From the NCBI RefSeq assembly GCF_917563915.1, contig NZ_CAKJTI010000001.1, positions 310,001-374,000 of the forward strand: a stretch of 64,000 bases of DNA, written 5' to 3'. The stretch's first letter is position 1, and each line of letters opens with the position of its first letter. Positions 32,525-41,085 of this stretch are shown here, one piece after another. The position numbers and the translations under genes were made by a program. The stretch comes from Bacillus rhizoplanae (GTDB lineage: Bacteria; Bacillota; Bacilli; Bacillales; Bacillaceae_G). The notes under the pieces are model-generated. The model was not told the origin of the DNA and searched no databases. It worked only from the letters and a program-made list of their open reading frames with translations.

Positions 32525-32605
32525 TCTTATGTACTTTACAATAACCATTGCTTGGCATTACGACTCACCGACGTTTGCTAGGTAACTGGGGATTTATTAC
32601 TTAGG
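32525..32605 (+). promoter_or_regulatory. Possible rpsO (S15) leader
   Basis: The 100-base ribF-rpsO gap is GC-richer than neighbouring gaps and can form short stems. S15 is known to bind its own leader in several Firmicutes. I could not assign a single clear fold by eye, so this is a positional call. Confidence 0.3.
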
Positions 32606-32617
32606 AGGTGAAATAGG

Positions 32618-32887
32618 ATGGCTTTAACACAAGAGCGTAAAAACGAAATCATTGCACAATTTAGAACTCATGAGACTGATACTGGTTCTCCAGAAGTTCA
32701 AGTTGCTGTCCTAACGGAGCAAATTAACACTCTAAATGAGCACTTACGTACTCACAAGAAAGATCATCATTCACGTCGCGGTCTTTTAAAGATGGTTGGT
32801 AAACGTCGTAACTTACTTACTTACCTTCGTAACAATGACATTACTCGCTACCGTGAACTAATCACAAAGCTTGGATTACGTCGATAG
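32618..32887 (+). CDS. rpsO: 30S ribosomal protein S15
   Basis: S15 is a primary binder of the central domain of 16S rRNA. The 89-residue sequence has the family pattern [49 protein letters not shown]. The ribosome site is TTAGGAGGTG. A strong terminator follows, and pnp has its own promoter. Confidence 0.98.
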   Translation: MALTQERKNEIIAQFRTHETDTGSPEVQVAVLTEQINTLNEHLRTHKKDHHSRRGLLKMVGKRRNLLTYLRNNDITRYRELITKLGLRR

Positions 32888-32889
32888 TC

Positions 32890-32918
32890 GAAAAAGCGGG
32901 AATATTCCCGCTTTTTTG
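32890..32918 (+). terminator. Terminator after rpsO
   Basis: Perfect stem AAAAAGCGGGA / TTCCCGCTTTTT with a tiny loop and further T. Confidence 0.92.
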
Positions 32919-32943
32919 TTAGGTAAAAATATATCTTCGACTC

Positions 32944-32972
32944 TTGATAGCTTACTGAATTTTCGGTAATAC
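32944..32972 (+). promoter_or_regulatory. Sigma-A promoter of pnp
   Basis: TTGATA (32944-32949), 17 bases, TAATAC (32967-32972). It lies 75 bases before the pnp start and after the rpsO terminator. Confidence 0.7.
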
Positions 32973-33047
32973 TAGAGGAAGAATATTGTGATATATTATT
33001 CATTTACATAGAAGAACTGAATACTTTAAATTGAGAGGGGTACTTAA

Positions 33048-35186
33048 ATGAGTCACGAAAAGCAAGTCTTCTCGATAGATTTGGCTGGTCGTCAGCTAAC
33101 AATTGAAACAGGTCAGCTTGCAAAGCAAGCAAATGGAGCAGTATTAGTAAGATATGGCGACACAGCGGTTCTATCTACAGCAACTGCATCAAAAGAGGCA
33201 AAAAATGTAGATTTTTTCCCATTAACAGTAAACTATGAAGAGCGTTTATATGCAGTAGGGAAAATTCCAGGCGGTTTTATTAAACGTGAAGGTCGTCCAA
33301 GTGAAAAAGCAATCTTAGCGAGCCGTTTAATCGATCGTCCAATTCGTCCTCTTTTTGCTGATGGCTTCCGTAATGAAGTACAAGTTGTCAGCATCGTTAT
33401 GAGTGTGGATCAAGATTGCTCTTCAGAAATGGCAGCTATGCTTGGTTCTTCATTAGCGTTATCGATTTCAGATGTTCCGTTTGAAGGTCCAATCGCTGGT
33501 GCGACAGTTGGTCGTATTGATGGAGAGTTTATTATTAATCCAACAGTTGAACAACAAGAGAAAAGTGATATTCACCTTGTTGTTGCTGGAACAAAAGATG
33601 CTATTAACATGGTAGAAGCAGGTGCAGATCAAGTACCTGAAGAAACAATGTTAGAAGCAATTATGTTCGGTCATGATGAGATTAAACGCTTAATCGCTTT
33701 CCAAGAAGAGATTGTACAAGCAGTTGGTAAAGAGAAAACAGAAGTTAAACTGTATGAAGTTGACGCTACAATCAACCAAGATGTACGTGAAATGGCAGAA
33801 AAAGATATGCTTGCTGCTATCCAAGTTCATGAGAAACATGCACGTGAAGATGCAATTAATGAAGTGAAAAAACGTGTAATTGAGCATTATGAAGCGAATG
33901 AAGCTGATGCAGAAACATTAGGACAAGTAAGTGAGATTTTATATAAAATTGTAAAAGAAGAAGTACGTCGTCTTATTACAGTTGAAAAAGTACGTCCGGA
34001 TGGTCGTAAAGCTGATGAAATTCGTCCTTTAGCATCAGAGGTAGGAATTTTATCTCGTACGCATGGTTCTGGTTTATTTACACGTGGACAAACGCAAGCA
34101 CTAAGTATTTGTACGTTAGGTGCATTAGGCGATGTACAAATTTTAGATGGTCTTGGTGTAGAAGAATCAAAACGCTTTATGCATCATTATAACTTCCCGT
34201 CCTTTAGTGTCGGAGAAACAAGACCAATGCGTGGTCCAGGTCGTCGTGAAATCGGTCATGGTGCATTAGGTGAGCGTGCTCTTGAGCCAGTTATTCCATC
34301 CGAAAAAGACTTCCCATATACAGTTCGTCTCGTATCAGAAGTATTAGAATCAAATGGTTCTACTTCACAAGCAAGTATTTGCGGAAGTACATTAGCGATG
34401 ATGGATGCAGGTGTTCCACTGAAAGCACCAGTTGCTGGTATTGCAATGGGACTTGTGAAGTCTGGTGAACACTACACAATTTTAACAGATATCCAAGGTA
34501 TGGAAGATCACTTAGGTGATATGGACTTTAAAGTAGCAGGTACAGCTAAAGGTGTAACAGCACTTCAAATGGATATTAAAATTGAGGGTTTATCTCGTGA
34601 AATTTTAGAAGAAGCATTGCAACAAGCGAAAGTTGGACGCATGCACATTCTAGATCATATGTTATCTGTTATTGCTGAGCCTCGTACAGAGTTATCTCAA
34701 TATGCTCCTAAGATTGTTACAATGACAATCAATCCAGATAAAATCCGTGACGTTATTGGACCAAGCGGAAAGCAAATTAACAAGATTATTGAAGAAACAG
34801 GCGTGAAAATTGATATTGAACAAGATGGTACAGTCTTTATTTCATCTATTGATCAAGAAATGAATGAAAAAGCGAAGAAAATTATCGAAGATATCGTTCG
34901 TGAAGTACAAGTGGGTGAAATTTACTTAGGAAAAGTAAAACGAATTGAAAAATTCGGTGCTTTCGTTGAATTATTCAGTGGGAAAGACGGTCTTGTTCAT
35001 ATCTCTGAACTAGCACTTGAGCGTGTAGGCAAAGTAGAAGATGTTGTGAAAATCGGTGATGAGATTTCAGTAAAAGTTATCGAGATTGACAAACAAGGTC
35101 GTGTAAACTTGTCTAGAAAAGTACTGCTTAAAGAAGAGCAAGAAAAAGAAGCAGCAAAACAAGAACAAGAACAAGAACAAGAATAA
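33048..35186 (+). CDS. pnp: Polynucleotide phosphorylase
   Basis: PNPase degrades RNA 3'-5' with phosphate and can add tails. The 712-residue protein has two RNase PH-like domains (about 10-220 and 310-540), a helical linker, a KH domain ([20 protein letters not shown]) and an S1 domain ([20 protein letters not shown]). The C-terminus is a short Gln-Glu run. The ribosome site is GAGAGGGG. It has its own promoter and two tandem terminators. Confidence 0.97.
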   Translation: MSHEKQVFSIDLAGRQLTIETGQLAKQANGAVLVRYGDTAVLSTATASKEAKNVDFFPLTVNYEERLYAVGKIPGGFIKREGRPSEKAILASRLIDRPIRPLFADGFRNEVQVVSIVMSVDQDCSSEMAAMLGSSLALSISDVPFEGPIAGATVGRIDGEFIINPTVEQQEKSDIHLVVAGTKDAINMVEAGADQVPEETMLEAIMFGHDEIKRLIAFQEEIVQAVGKEKTEVKLYEVDATINQDVREMAEKDMLAAIQVHEKHAREDAINEVKKRVIEHYEANEADAETLGQVSEILYKIVKEEVRRLITVEKVRPDGRKADEIRPLASEVGILSRTHGSGLFTRGQTQALSICTLGALGDVQILDGLGVEESKRFMHHYNFPSFSVGETRPMRGPGRREIGHGALGERALEPVIPSEKDFPYTVRLVSEVLESNGSTSQASICGSTLAMMDAGVPLKAPVAGIAMGLVKSGEHYTILTDIQGMEDHLGDMDFKVAGTAKGVTALQMDIKIEGLSREILEEALQQAKVGRMHILDHMLSVIAEPRTELSQYAPKIVTMTINPDKIRDVIGPSGKQINKIIEETGVKIDIEQDGTVFISSIDQEMNEKAKKIIEDIVREVQVGEIYLGKVKRIEKFGAFVELFSGKDGLVHISELALERVGKVEDVVKIGDEISVKVIEIDKQGRVNLSRKVLLKEEQEKEAAKQEQEQEQE

Positions 35187-35188
35187 GC

Positions 35189-35218
35189 TAAAAGCCAAGG
35201 AACTCCTTGGCTTTTTTA
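35189..35218 (+). terminator. Terminator after pnp, first
   Basis: Stem AAAAGCCAAGG / CCTTGGCTTTT, then TT and ATT. Confidence 0.9.
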
Positions 35219-35226
35219 TTATGTAT

Positions 35227-35258
35227 AAAACCTTGGGATATATCTCGAGGTTTTTTTG
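35227..35258 (+). terminator. Terminator after pnp, second
   Basis: A 13-bp stem with two wobbles (AAACCTTGGGATA / TATCTCGAGGTTT) followed by TTTT, 10 bases after the first. Tandem terminators give a tight stop. Confidence 0.8.
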
Positions 35259-35321
35259 TATATAACAGAGTATAGTTTTAACGAGAACGTTTAAATTAAC
35301 AATGATAAGAAAAGGAGATTT

Positions 35322-35445
35322 TTATTATTCTGCTTTAACGAGCTGTAAATCCAGTTTTAACATTTAGGGAAAGAGAAGAAGTAAGATTGGACTAAACAGC
35401 AGTGGTAGATGTAAGTCACGCCTAATGATAGAAGTTTCATTTTAC
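35322..35445 (-). repeat. Decayed bcr1-like repeat
   Basis: This stretch aligns by eye with the intact copy at 62953-63107. It has a TTTAT start, CTGC..TAACGAGCTGTAA for CCGC..TCACGGGAAGTAA, AGGGAAAGAGAAGAAG for AGAGAAAGCGAAGAAG, GATTGG, GCAGTGGTAGATG for TCAGTGGGAGATG, and TGATAGAAGTTTCATTTTA at the end. It lacks the segment between GAAGAAG and GATTGG. It looks like an old, mutated copy next to the ylxY ribosome site. Confidence 0.55.
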
Positions 35446-35459
35446 TGGAGGGTACTTTT

Positions 35460-36359
35460 ATGAAAACTCGCATCATTTTACTTATAGTTATATTATTGTT
35501 CTCAGCTCAGCATTATTCGCATATATCATATGCAAAAGACCATTTGTACGAAGAGATTGAAGAAAAAGCGAAAGTATATACGATTCCAGCACAAAATGCA
35601 TGCATTGATAAAGTATGGAAAGCAACGCCAGGTTACAATGGAAAAGCAGTAGATATAAGAGCTTCCTATGATAACATGAAGAGGAAGGGTAGTTTTGATG
35701 AGAAACAGTTGGTATATCGAGAGGTATCGCCTCAAGTGCATTTAGAAGATTTATCTCCCGCTCCTATTTATAGAGGGAATCCAAGTAAAAAAATGGTTGC
35801 GCTTACTATTAATGTTGCCTGGGGGAACGAATATCTTTCTCGGATGTTAGAAGTACTGCAAAAACATCAGGTTACAGCAACTTTTTTTCTAGAAGGAAGA
35901 TGGGTAAAAGAAAATTTACGTTTTGCAAAAATGATTGCAGATGCAAATCAGGAAGTGGGAAATCATTCGTATACGCATCCTGATATGAGCACTTTGTCGG
36001 TTGATGCAATTTATGAACAATTGCAAAAAACGAACCAAGTCATTGAAGCAGCGACGAATCAAAAGGTACGCTGGTTTGCACCGCCAAGTGGGAGTTTTCG
36101 TGATGATGTTGTCCATACTGCTGCAAAACTAAAAATGGGAACCATTATGTGGACGGTAGACACAATTGATTGGAAACGACCAGAACCACATGTGTTGCTA
36201 CAGCGAGTGTTAAGTAAAGTACATCCCGGTGCCATTATTTTAATGCATCCTACTTCTTCTTCAGCAGAATCACTTGATACATTGATTTCAAAGCTAAAAG
36301 AGAGAGGGTATACGGTAGGGAATGTATCTGCTTTAGTAGACGAAAAGCGTATTGATTAA
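35460..36359 (+). CDS. ylxY: YlxY-like polysaccharide deacetylase-family protein, probably altered active site
   Basis: The 299-residue protein has a signal peptide (MKTRIILLIVILLFSAQHYS, cut likely after YA near residue 23) and a NodB-type domain from about residue 120. Motif 2 HSYTH, motif 3 RWFAPPSGSF, TVDTIDW and IILMHPT are present. Motif 1, normally TFDDG with the catalytic base and a metal ligand, reads TINVAW, so both Asp are missing. As recalled, B. subtilis YlxY has the same change. It may be non-catalytic or use another chemistry. It is secreted or membrane-tethered and lies between pnp and mlpA, as in B. subtilis. Confidence 0.88.
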   Translation: MKTRIILLIVILLFSAQHYSHISYAKDHLYEEIEEKAKVYTIPAQNACIDKVWKATPGYNGKAVDIRASYDNMKRKGSFDEKQLVYREVSPQVHLEDLSPAPIYRGNPSKKMVALTINVAWGNEYLSRMLEVLQKHQVTATFFLEGRWVKENLRFAKMIADANQEVGNHSYTHPDMSTLSVDAIYEQLQKTNQVIEAATNQKVRWFAPPSGSFRDDVVHTAAKLKMGTIMWTVDTIDWKRPEPHVLLQRVLSKVHPGAIILMHPTSSSAESLDTLISKLKERGYTVGNVSALVDEKRID

Positions 36360-36447
36360 ACACATTTGCATGACATTCGCTGTTAAACTTGTTATGATTA
36401 TATAATAGAATCTTTTTACAGAGAATTTGTCAATAGGAGGAAGGCAT

Positions 36448-37692
36448 TTGATCAAAAAATATACGTGTAAAAATGGAGTAAGAATCGTAATGGAGAATAT
36501 TCCAACAGTACGTTCTGTTGCAATTGGAGTATGGATTCATGCGGGATCACGAAATGAAAATGAAAAGAATAATGGGATTTCTCACTTTTTAGAACACATG
36601 TTTTTTAAAGGAACGAAAACACGTAGTGCTAGAGAAATTGCAGAATCCTTCGACAGCATTGGCGGGCAAGTTAATGCGTTTACATCAAAGGAATATACAT
36701 GTTACTATGCAAAAGTATTAGATGAGCATGCGAAATATGCGCTTGATATTTTAGCGGACATGTTCTTTAATTCAACGTTTGTTGAAGAAGAATTGAAAAA
36801 AGAAAAGAACGTTGTGTTCGAAGAAATTAAAATGTATGAAGATACACCAGATGATATTGTTCACGATATGTTAACGAAAGCGACGTATGAAACGCATCCG
36901 CTAGCATATCCGATTTTAGGAACAGAGCAAACCCTTGATACATTTACAGGTGATACGCTTCGTCAATATATAAAAGATCATTATACGCCAGAAAATGTCG
37001 TTGTTTCCGTCGCTGGTAATATTGACGAATCCTTTGTTCAAATCGTCGAACAATATTTTGGGAATTATGAAGGAACGACAAATCGCGAACAAGTACATAA
37101 GCCTGTTTTTCACCCGAATAAAGTAGCGCGCAAAAAAGAAACAGAACAAGCTCATTTATGTTTAGGATTTAAAGGATTACAGATGGGTGACAAAAGTATT
37201 TATAATTTAATTGTATTAAATAATATTTTAGGTGGCAGCATGAGTAGCCGTCTGTTCCAAGAAGTGCGTGAGCAACGCGGGTTAGCATACTCTGTATTTT
37301 CTTATCATTCTTCTTATGAAGATACAGGGATGTTAACAATTTACGGAGGAACGGGTAGTCAGCAGCTAGATACGCTGTATGAAACTATTCAGCAAACACT
37401 AGATATACTAAAAGATAAAGGAATTACAGAAAAAGAATTACTTAACAGTAAAGAGCAACTAAAAGGAAATCTTATGTTAAGTTTAGAAAGTACAAATAGT
37501 CGTATGAGCCGCAATGGTAAAAATGAGTTGCTGCTGAAAAAACACCGCTCTTTAGATGAAATTATTGAAAGTGTAAACAGTGTTACAAAAGCGGATGTAG
37601 ATACGCTGATTCGTAATATGTTTACAGACGAGTTTTCTGCAGCGCTTATTAGTCCAAATGGAGAGCTTCCAAAAGGAATAAGTAAAAAATAA
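36448..37692 (+). CDS. mlpA: M16 zinc peptidase MlpA (YmxG)
   Basis: A 414-residue M16 peptidase resembling mitochondrial processing peptidase. The zinc-binding HFLEH (in GISHFLEHMFFKGT, near residue 47) and the downstream Glu in VVFEEIKMYEDTPDD are present. The C-terminal half holds the inactive repeat with GGSMSSRLFQEVREQRGLAYSV. The start is TTG 36448, 7 bases after AGGAGG. A strong terminator follows. In B. subtilis it follows ylxY. Confidence 0.95.
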   Translation: MIKKYTCKNGVRIVMENIPTVRSVAIGVWIHAGSRNENEKNNGISHFLEHMFFKGTKTRSAREIAESFDSIGGQVNAFTSKEYTCYYAKVLDEHAKYALDILADMFFNSTFVEEELKKEKNVVFEEIKMYEDTPDDIVHDMLTKATYETHPLAYPILGTEQTLDTFTGDTLRQYIKDHYTPENVVVSVAGNIDESFVQIVEQYFGNYEGTTNREQVHKPVFHPNKVARKKETEQAHLCLGFKGLQMGDKSIYNLIVLNNILGGSMSSRLFQEVREQRGLAYSVFSYHSSYEDTGMLTIYGGTGSQQLDTLYETIQQTLDILKDKGITEKELLNSKEQLKGNLMLSLESTNSRMSRNGKNELLLKKHRSLDEIIESVNSVTKADVDTLIRNMFTDEFSAALISPNGELPKGISKK

Positions 37693-37701
37693 ATATGTCT
37701 A

Positions 37702-37740
37702 TGAAACCGTTTCTTATTAAGGAGAAACGGTTTTTTTATA
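37702..37740 (+). terminator. Terminator after mlpA
   Basis: Stem AAACCGTTTCT / AGAAACGGTTT with a short loop and six or more T. Confidence 0.9.
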
Positions 37741-37797
37741 TACAAGGGGGTAAAACTTGTAGGTATTTTTTTTGCAAGACTAGAATAGGTACTTAAT

Positions 37798-37905
37798 ATA
37801 AAGTGAAACTTCCATCAGTGTGGGTTTTCTTCATCCCCCACCTATCTTCTTCGCTTTTTCTTAATCTTGAGGTGGGGTCTTACTGCCCAAAAGTAGCGGG
37901 ATAAA
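37798..37905 (+). repeat. bcr1-like repeat, internally deleted
   Basis: It begins ATAAAGTGAAACTTCCATCAGT and ends TACTGCCC..AGTAGCGGGATAAA, with the conserved CTATCTTCTTCGCTTTTTCT and ATCTTGAGGTGGGG inside. At 108 bp it is about 45 bp shorter than intact copies. It lacks the centre around CCAATCGGGC. It lies between mlpA and ylmC. Confidence 0.75.
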
Positions 37906-37946
37906 AGAAATCTTCTAATTAGAACGTTATATAAGGAGAGGATGGA

Positions 37947-38198
37947 ATGCGATTAAGTGAATTGAGCGGGAAAGAAATTGTTGATTTACAGCGTGCGGAA
38001 AGAATGGGAGTACTTGGACATGCGGACTTAGAGATTGATGAGAAAGATGGTAAAATTCAAGCGCTCATTATTCCTGTTGGGAAATGGGGAGGGTTCAAAC
38101 GAGGGCAACAAGAAGTGCGTGTGGAGTGGAGTAGAATTAAAAAAGTAGGGCAGGATATGATTATTTTTGATCTTGCTAATTATTCAGATCCTGTTTAA
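37947..38198 (+). CDS. ymxH: YlmC/YmxH family PRC-barrel protein
   Basis: An 83-residue protein of the YlmC/YmxH sporulation-associated family with a PRC-barrel-like fold. It starts MRLSELSGKEIVDLQRAERMG and has ALIIPVGKWGGF in the middle. AAGGAGAGG precedes the ATG. Its function is unknown. It sits just before spoVFA, as ymxH does in B. subtilis. A terminator follows. Confidence 0.88.
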   Translation: MRLSELSGKEIVDLQRAERMGVLGHADLEIDEKDGKIQALIIPVGKWGGFKRGQQEVRVEWSRIKKVGQDMIIFDLANYSDPV

Positions 38199-38228
38199 AA
38201 GATAACCATTGCGGTTGTCTTTTTTTAT
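38196..38228 (+). terminator. Terminator after ymxH
   Basis: Stem AAGATAACC / GGTTGTCTT (one G-T) with a 5-base loop and six T. Confidence 0.8.
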
Positions 38229-38276
38229 TGTGAGAATCCATAGATGTAAATCATCCTTACTTTTTGTTTTTCAATC

Positions 38277-38304
38277 ACCTTATACTCGTACATTACATAT
38301 GATG
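38277..38304 (+). promoter_or_regulatory. Candidate sigma-K promoter of spoVFA-spoVFB
   Basis: AC (38277-38278), 17 bases, CATATGATG (38296-38304), close to the sigma-K pattern AC-N16/17-CATAnnnTA. spoVF is transcribed by sigma-K in the mother cell in B. subtilis, so the match is expected. Confidence 0.55.
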
Positions 38305-38368
38305 TGGAGGAAAACGAAAAAAGTAGGCGCTTTTCTTATAATGAGAGAAAAAGAAGGTGAAGTAAAGG

Positions 38369-39271
38369 ATGTTGACTGATATCCATATTGCTGTCATAGG
38401 AGGAGATGCACGGCAGCTTGAAGTTATTCGTAAGCTAGTTGAGCTTGATGCAAAACTCTCATTAGTAGGCTTTGATCAACTTGATCATGGATTTACAGGA
38501 GCAGCAAAAGAGAGTATGCAGAATCTTGATTTTACTTCTTTAGATGCCATCATTTTGCCGGTTGCTGGAACTGATGCAAACGGACAAATCGATACAATTT
38601 TTTCTAATAAAAAAGTGATCATTACGAAAGAACAAATTGAAAACACACCAGCACATTTTACGATATATTCAGGTATTAGTAACACTTACTTAGATACAAT
38701 TGCTTCTTCTACGAATCGAAAACTTGTCAAATTGTTTGATCGTGATGATGTGGCAATTTATAATTCAATTCCAACGGTTGAAGGGACCATTATGATGGTC
38801 ATTCAACATACAGATTATACAATTCATGGCTCTAAAGTAATGGTATTGGGGTTTGGGAGAACTGGAATGAGTGTAGCGAGAGCATTTCAGTCGCTAGGAG
38901 CAAAAGTGAAGGTAGGTGCCCGGCGCTCTGAACATATCGCTCGTATCACAGAGATGACATTTACGCCATTTCAAATGCGAGATATAGAGCAAGAGGTACA
39001 AGATGTCGATATTGTAATTAATACAATTCCGTATCTTGTTGTAACAGCAAGTATAATTTCAAAAATGCCAGCTCATACATTGATTATCGATTTAGCTTCT
39101 AAACCAGGCGGAACAGATTTCCGGTATGCGGAAAAGCGAGGCATTAAAGCATTGTTAGCACCTGGACTGCCAGGAATTGTTGCACCAAAAACGGCAGGGC
39201 AAATTCTCGCGAACGTCCTTTCTAATTTATTAATGGCAGATATAGAAGTGAGAAAGGAGAAGAAAAAATGA
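38369..39271 (+). CDS. spoVFA: Dipicolinate synthase subunit A
   Basis: SpoVFA (DpaA) is one of two subunits that oxidise dihydrodipicolinate to dipicolinic acid, the Ca-chelate that loads the spore core. The 300-residue protein has an N-terminal domain and a Rossmann dehydrogenase part (KVMVLGFGRTGMSVARAF). A sigma-K-like promoter lies 65 bases upstream. It overlaps spoVFB by ATGA. Its substrate comes from DapA, encoded 4 kb downstream. Confidence 0.96.
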   Translation: MLTDIHIAVIGGDARQLEVIRKLVELDAKLSLVGFDQLDHGFTGAAKESMQNLDFTSLDAIILPVAGTDANGQIDTIFSNKKVIITKEQIENTPAHFTIYSGISNTYLDTIASSTNRKLVKLFDRDDVAIYNSIPTVEGTIMMVIQHTDYTIHGSKVMVLGFGRTGMSVARAFQSLGAKVKVGARRSEHIARITEMTFTPFQMRDIEQEVQDVDIVINTIPYLVVTASIISKMPAHTLIIDLASKPGGTDFRYAEKRGIKALLAPGLPGIVAPKTAGQILANVLSNLLMADIEVRKEKKK

Positions 39272-39867
39272 GTGTAAAAGGCAAACGAATTGGTTTTGGA
39301 TTAACAGGTTCGCATTGTACGTATGCAGAAGTCATGCCGTATTTAGAGAAGCTTGTTGCAGATGGAGCCGAAGTGTTACCTATTGTATCGTATACATTGC
39401 AAACGACAAATACGAGGTTTGGTGAAGGGGCAGAGTGGGTTGAAAAGATAGAAACTATTACAGGTCATAAAGTAATTGACTCTATCGTAAAAGCAGAGCC
39501 CCTTGGTCCGAAAATTCCGCTAGACTGTATGGTTATAGCTCCGTTAACAGGCAATACGATGAGTAAATTTGCAAATGCAATGACAGATTCTCCTGTACTA
39601 ATGGCAGCGAAAGCGACACTAAGAAATGGTAAACCTGTTGTATTAGCTGTTTCAACAAATGATGCTCTCGGATTAAACGGAGTGAATATGATGCGTTTGA
39701 TGGCAACGAAAAATATTTATTTTGTACCGTTTGGGCAAGATGCACCGCATAATAAACCGAATTCTATGGTAGCGCGTATGGAATTGTTGCAAGATACAAT
39801 GGTTGAAGCAATGGAAGGGAAACAACTGCAACCTGTAGTTGTAGAAAAATTCAGATACATGAATTAA
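39268..39867 (+). CDS. spoVFB: Dipicolinate synthase subunit B
   Basis: SpoVFB (DpaB) is the flavoprotein-like partner of SpoVFA. It has 199 residues, with GFGLTGSHCTYAEVMPYLEKL at the N-terminus and APLTGNTMSKFANAM in the flavin-binding core. Its start overlaps the spoVFA stop, so it is translationally coupled. The presence of the pair shows a spore-former. Confidence 0.96.
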   Translation: MSVKGKRIGFGLTGSHCTYAEVMPYLEKLVADGAEVLPIVSYTLQTTNTRFGEGAEWVEKIETITGHKVIDSIVKAEPLGPKIPLDCMVIAPLTGNTMSKFANAMTDSPVLMAAKATLRNGKPVVLAVSTNDALGLNGVNMMRLMATKNIYFVPFGQDAPHNKPNSMVARMELLQDTMVEAMEGKQLQPVVVEKFRYMN

Positions 39868-39943
39868 CAAACAAAAAACAGACAATTTTTTTCATGAAAC
39901 CATCATTCTGATCGCAGAATATGATAAAATTAATTCTATTAAG

Positions 39944-39982
39944 AATTAGAAGGAGTATTTGTTACTCCTTTTTATTCTAATT
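39944..39982 (+). terminator. Hairpin between spoVFB and asd
   Basis: GGAGTA / TACTCC forms a terminator-like hairpin followed by TTTTTA. Outer arms AATTAGAA (39944-39951) and TTCTAATT (39975-39982) extend it past the T run. It may separate the sporulation pair from the vegetative asd operon. Confidence 0.6.
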
Positions 39983-40016
39983 ATAGAAGGATTGGTACCT
40001 AGAAAGGGGCATAGTG

Positions 40017-41063
40017 ATGGAAAAGAAAAAATCTTTTCATGTCGCTGTAGTTGGAGCAACCGGCGCAGTTGGTGAACAAATGTTAAATACTTTAGAGCAA
40101 CGAGATTTTCCAATTGGAAAGTTAACGTTACTTTCATCTAAACGTTCTGCAGGCAAAACGCTTTTATTTAAAGGAGAAGAAGTAACAGTACAAGAAGCTA
40201 CTCCTGAAAGCTTTGAAGGAGTGGATATTGCACTCTTTAGTGCAGGTGGATCTGTATCAAAACAATTAGCACCAGAAGCAGCAAAGCGCGGTGCAATCGT
40301 CGTTGATAATACTAGTGCGTTCCGCATGACAGAAAATGTTCCGCTTGTTGTACCAGAAGTAAACGAAAAAGATTTATTAGAACATAACGGAATCATTGCA
40401 AATCCAAACTGTTCTACAATTCAAATGGTAGTTGCTCTCGAACCAGTTCGTCAGCACTTTGGTTTAAAACGAGTAATCGTTTCCACATATCAAGCTGTAT
40501 CAGGTGCAGGGGCTGCTGCAATTGAAGAGCTTCATGAACAATCACAAGCCATTTTAAACGGCGAAGAAGTAAAAGCAAATGTTTTACCTGTAAAAGGTGA
40601 TAAAAAACATTATCAAATTGCATTCAATGTGATTCCGCAAATTGATAAGTTCGAAGATAATGGTTTTACATTTGAAGAAATGAAAATGATTAATGAAACG
40701 AAGAAAATTATGCATATGCCAGAACTTGAAGTAGCGGCAACATGCGTACGCTTACCAGTTGTATCAGGTCACTCTGAATCTGTTTACATTGAAGTGGAAA
40801 AAGAAGGTGTAACAGTAGAAGAGTTGCGTAATCTATTAGCAAATGCAGAAGGAATTATACTGCAAGATAATCCGGAAGAGCAAGTATATCCAATGCCAGC
40901 AACTGCAGTTGGTAAAAACGAAGTATTCGTTGGTCGTATTCGTAAAGATTTAAACAATGATAAAGGATTCCATCTTTGGGTCGTATCTGATAACTTATTA
41001 AAAGGTGCTGCATGGAACTCTGTTCAAATTGCAGAACGATTAGTGAAATTACAATTAGTGTAA
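40017..41063 (+). CDS. asd: Aspartate-semialdehyde dehydrogenase
   Basis: Asd reduces aspartyl phosphate to aspartate semialdehyde, the branch point to lysine/DAP, threonine and methionine. The 348-residue protein has [13 protein letters not shown] (NADP site) and the catalytic Cys in [11 protein letters not shown]. The ATG at 40017 lies 7 bases after AAAGGGG; a GTG at 40014 is adjacent and less likely. It is followed by dapG and dapA. Confidence 0.97.
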   Translation: MEKKKSFHVAVVGATGAVGEQMLNTLEQRDFPIGKLTLLSSKRSAGKTLLFKGEEVTVQEATPESFEGVDIALFSAGGSVSKQLAPEAAKRGAIVVDNTSAFRMTENVPLVVPEVNEKDLLEHNGIIANPNCSTIQMVVALEPVRQHFGLKRVIVSTYQAVSGAGAAAIEELHEQSQAILNGEEVKANVLPVKGDKKHYQIAFNVIPQIDKFEDNGFTFEEMKMINETKKIMHMPELEVAATCVRLPVVSGHSESVYIEVEKEGVTVEELRNLLANAEGIILQDNPEEQVYPMPATAVGKNEVFVGRIRKDLNNDKGFHLWVVSDNLLKGAAWNSVQIAERLVKLQLV

Positions 41064-41085
41064 ACGGCTAAAAGAAGGTGCAAAA

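Noticed and set aside
41064-41085. Lysine riboswitch before the aspartokinase gene
   Set aside because: The asd-dapG gap is only 22 bases, and no L-box-like sequence lies upstream of asd.
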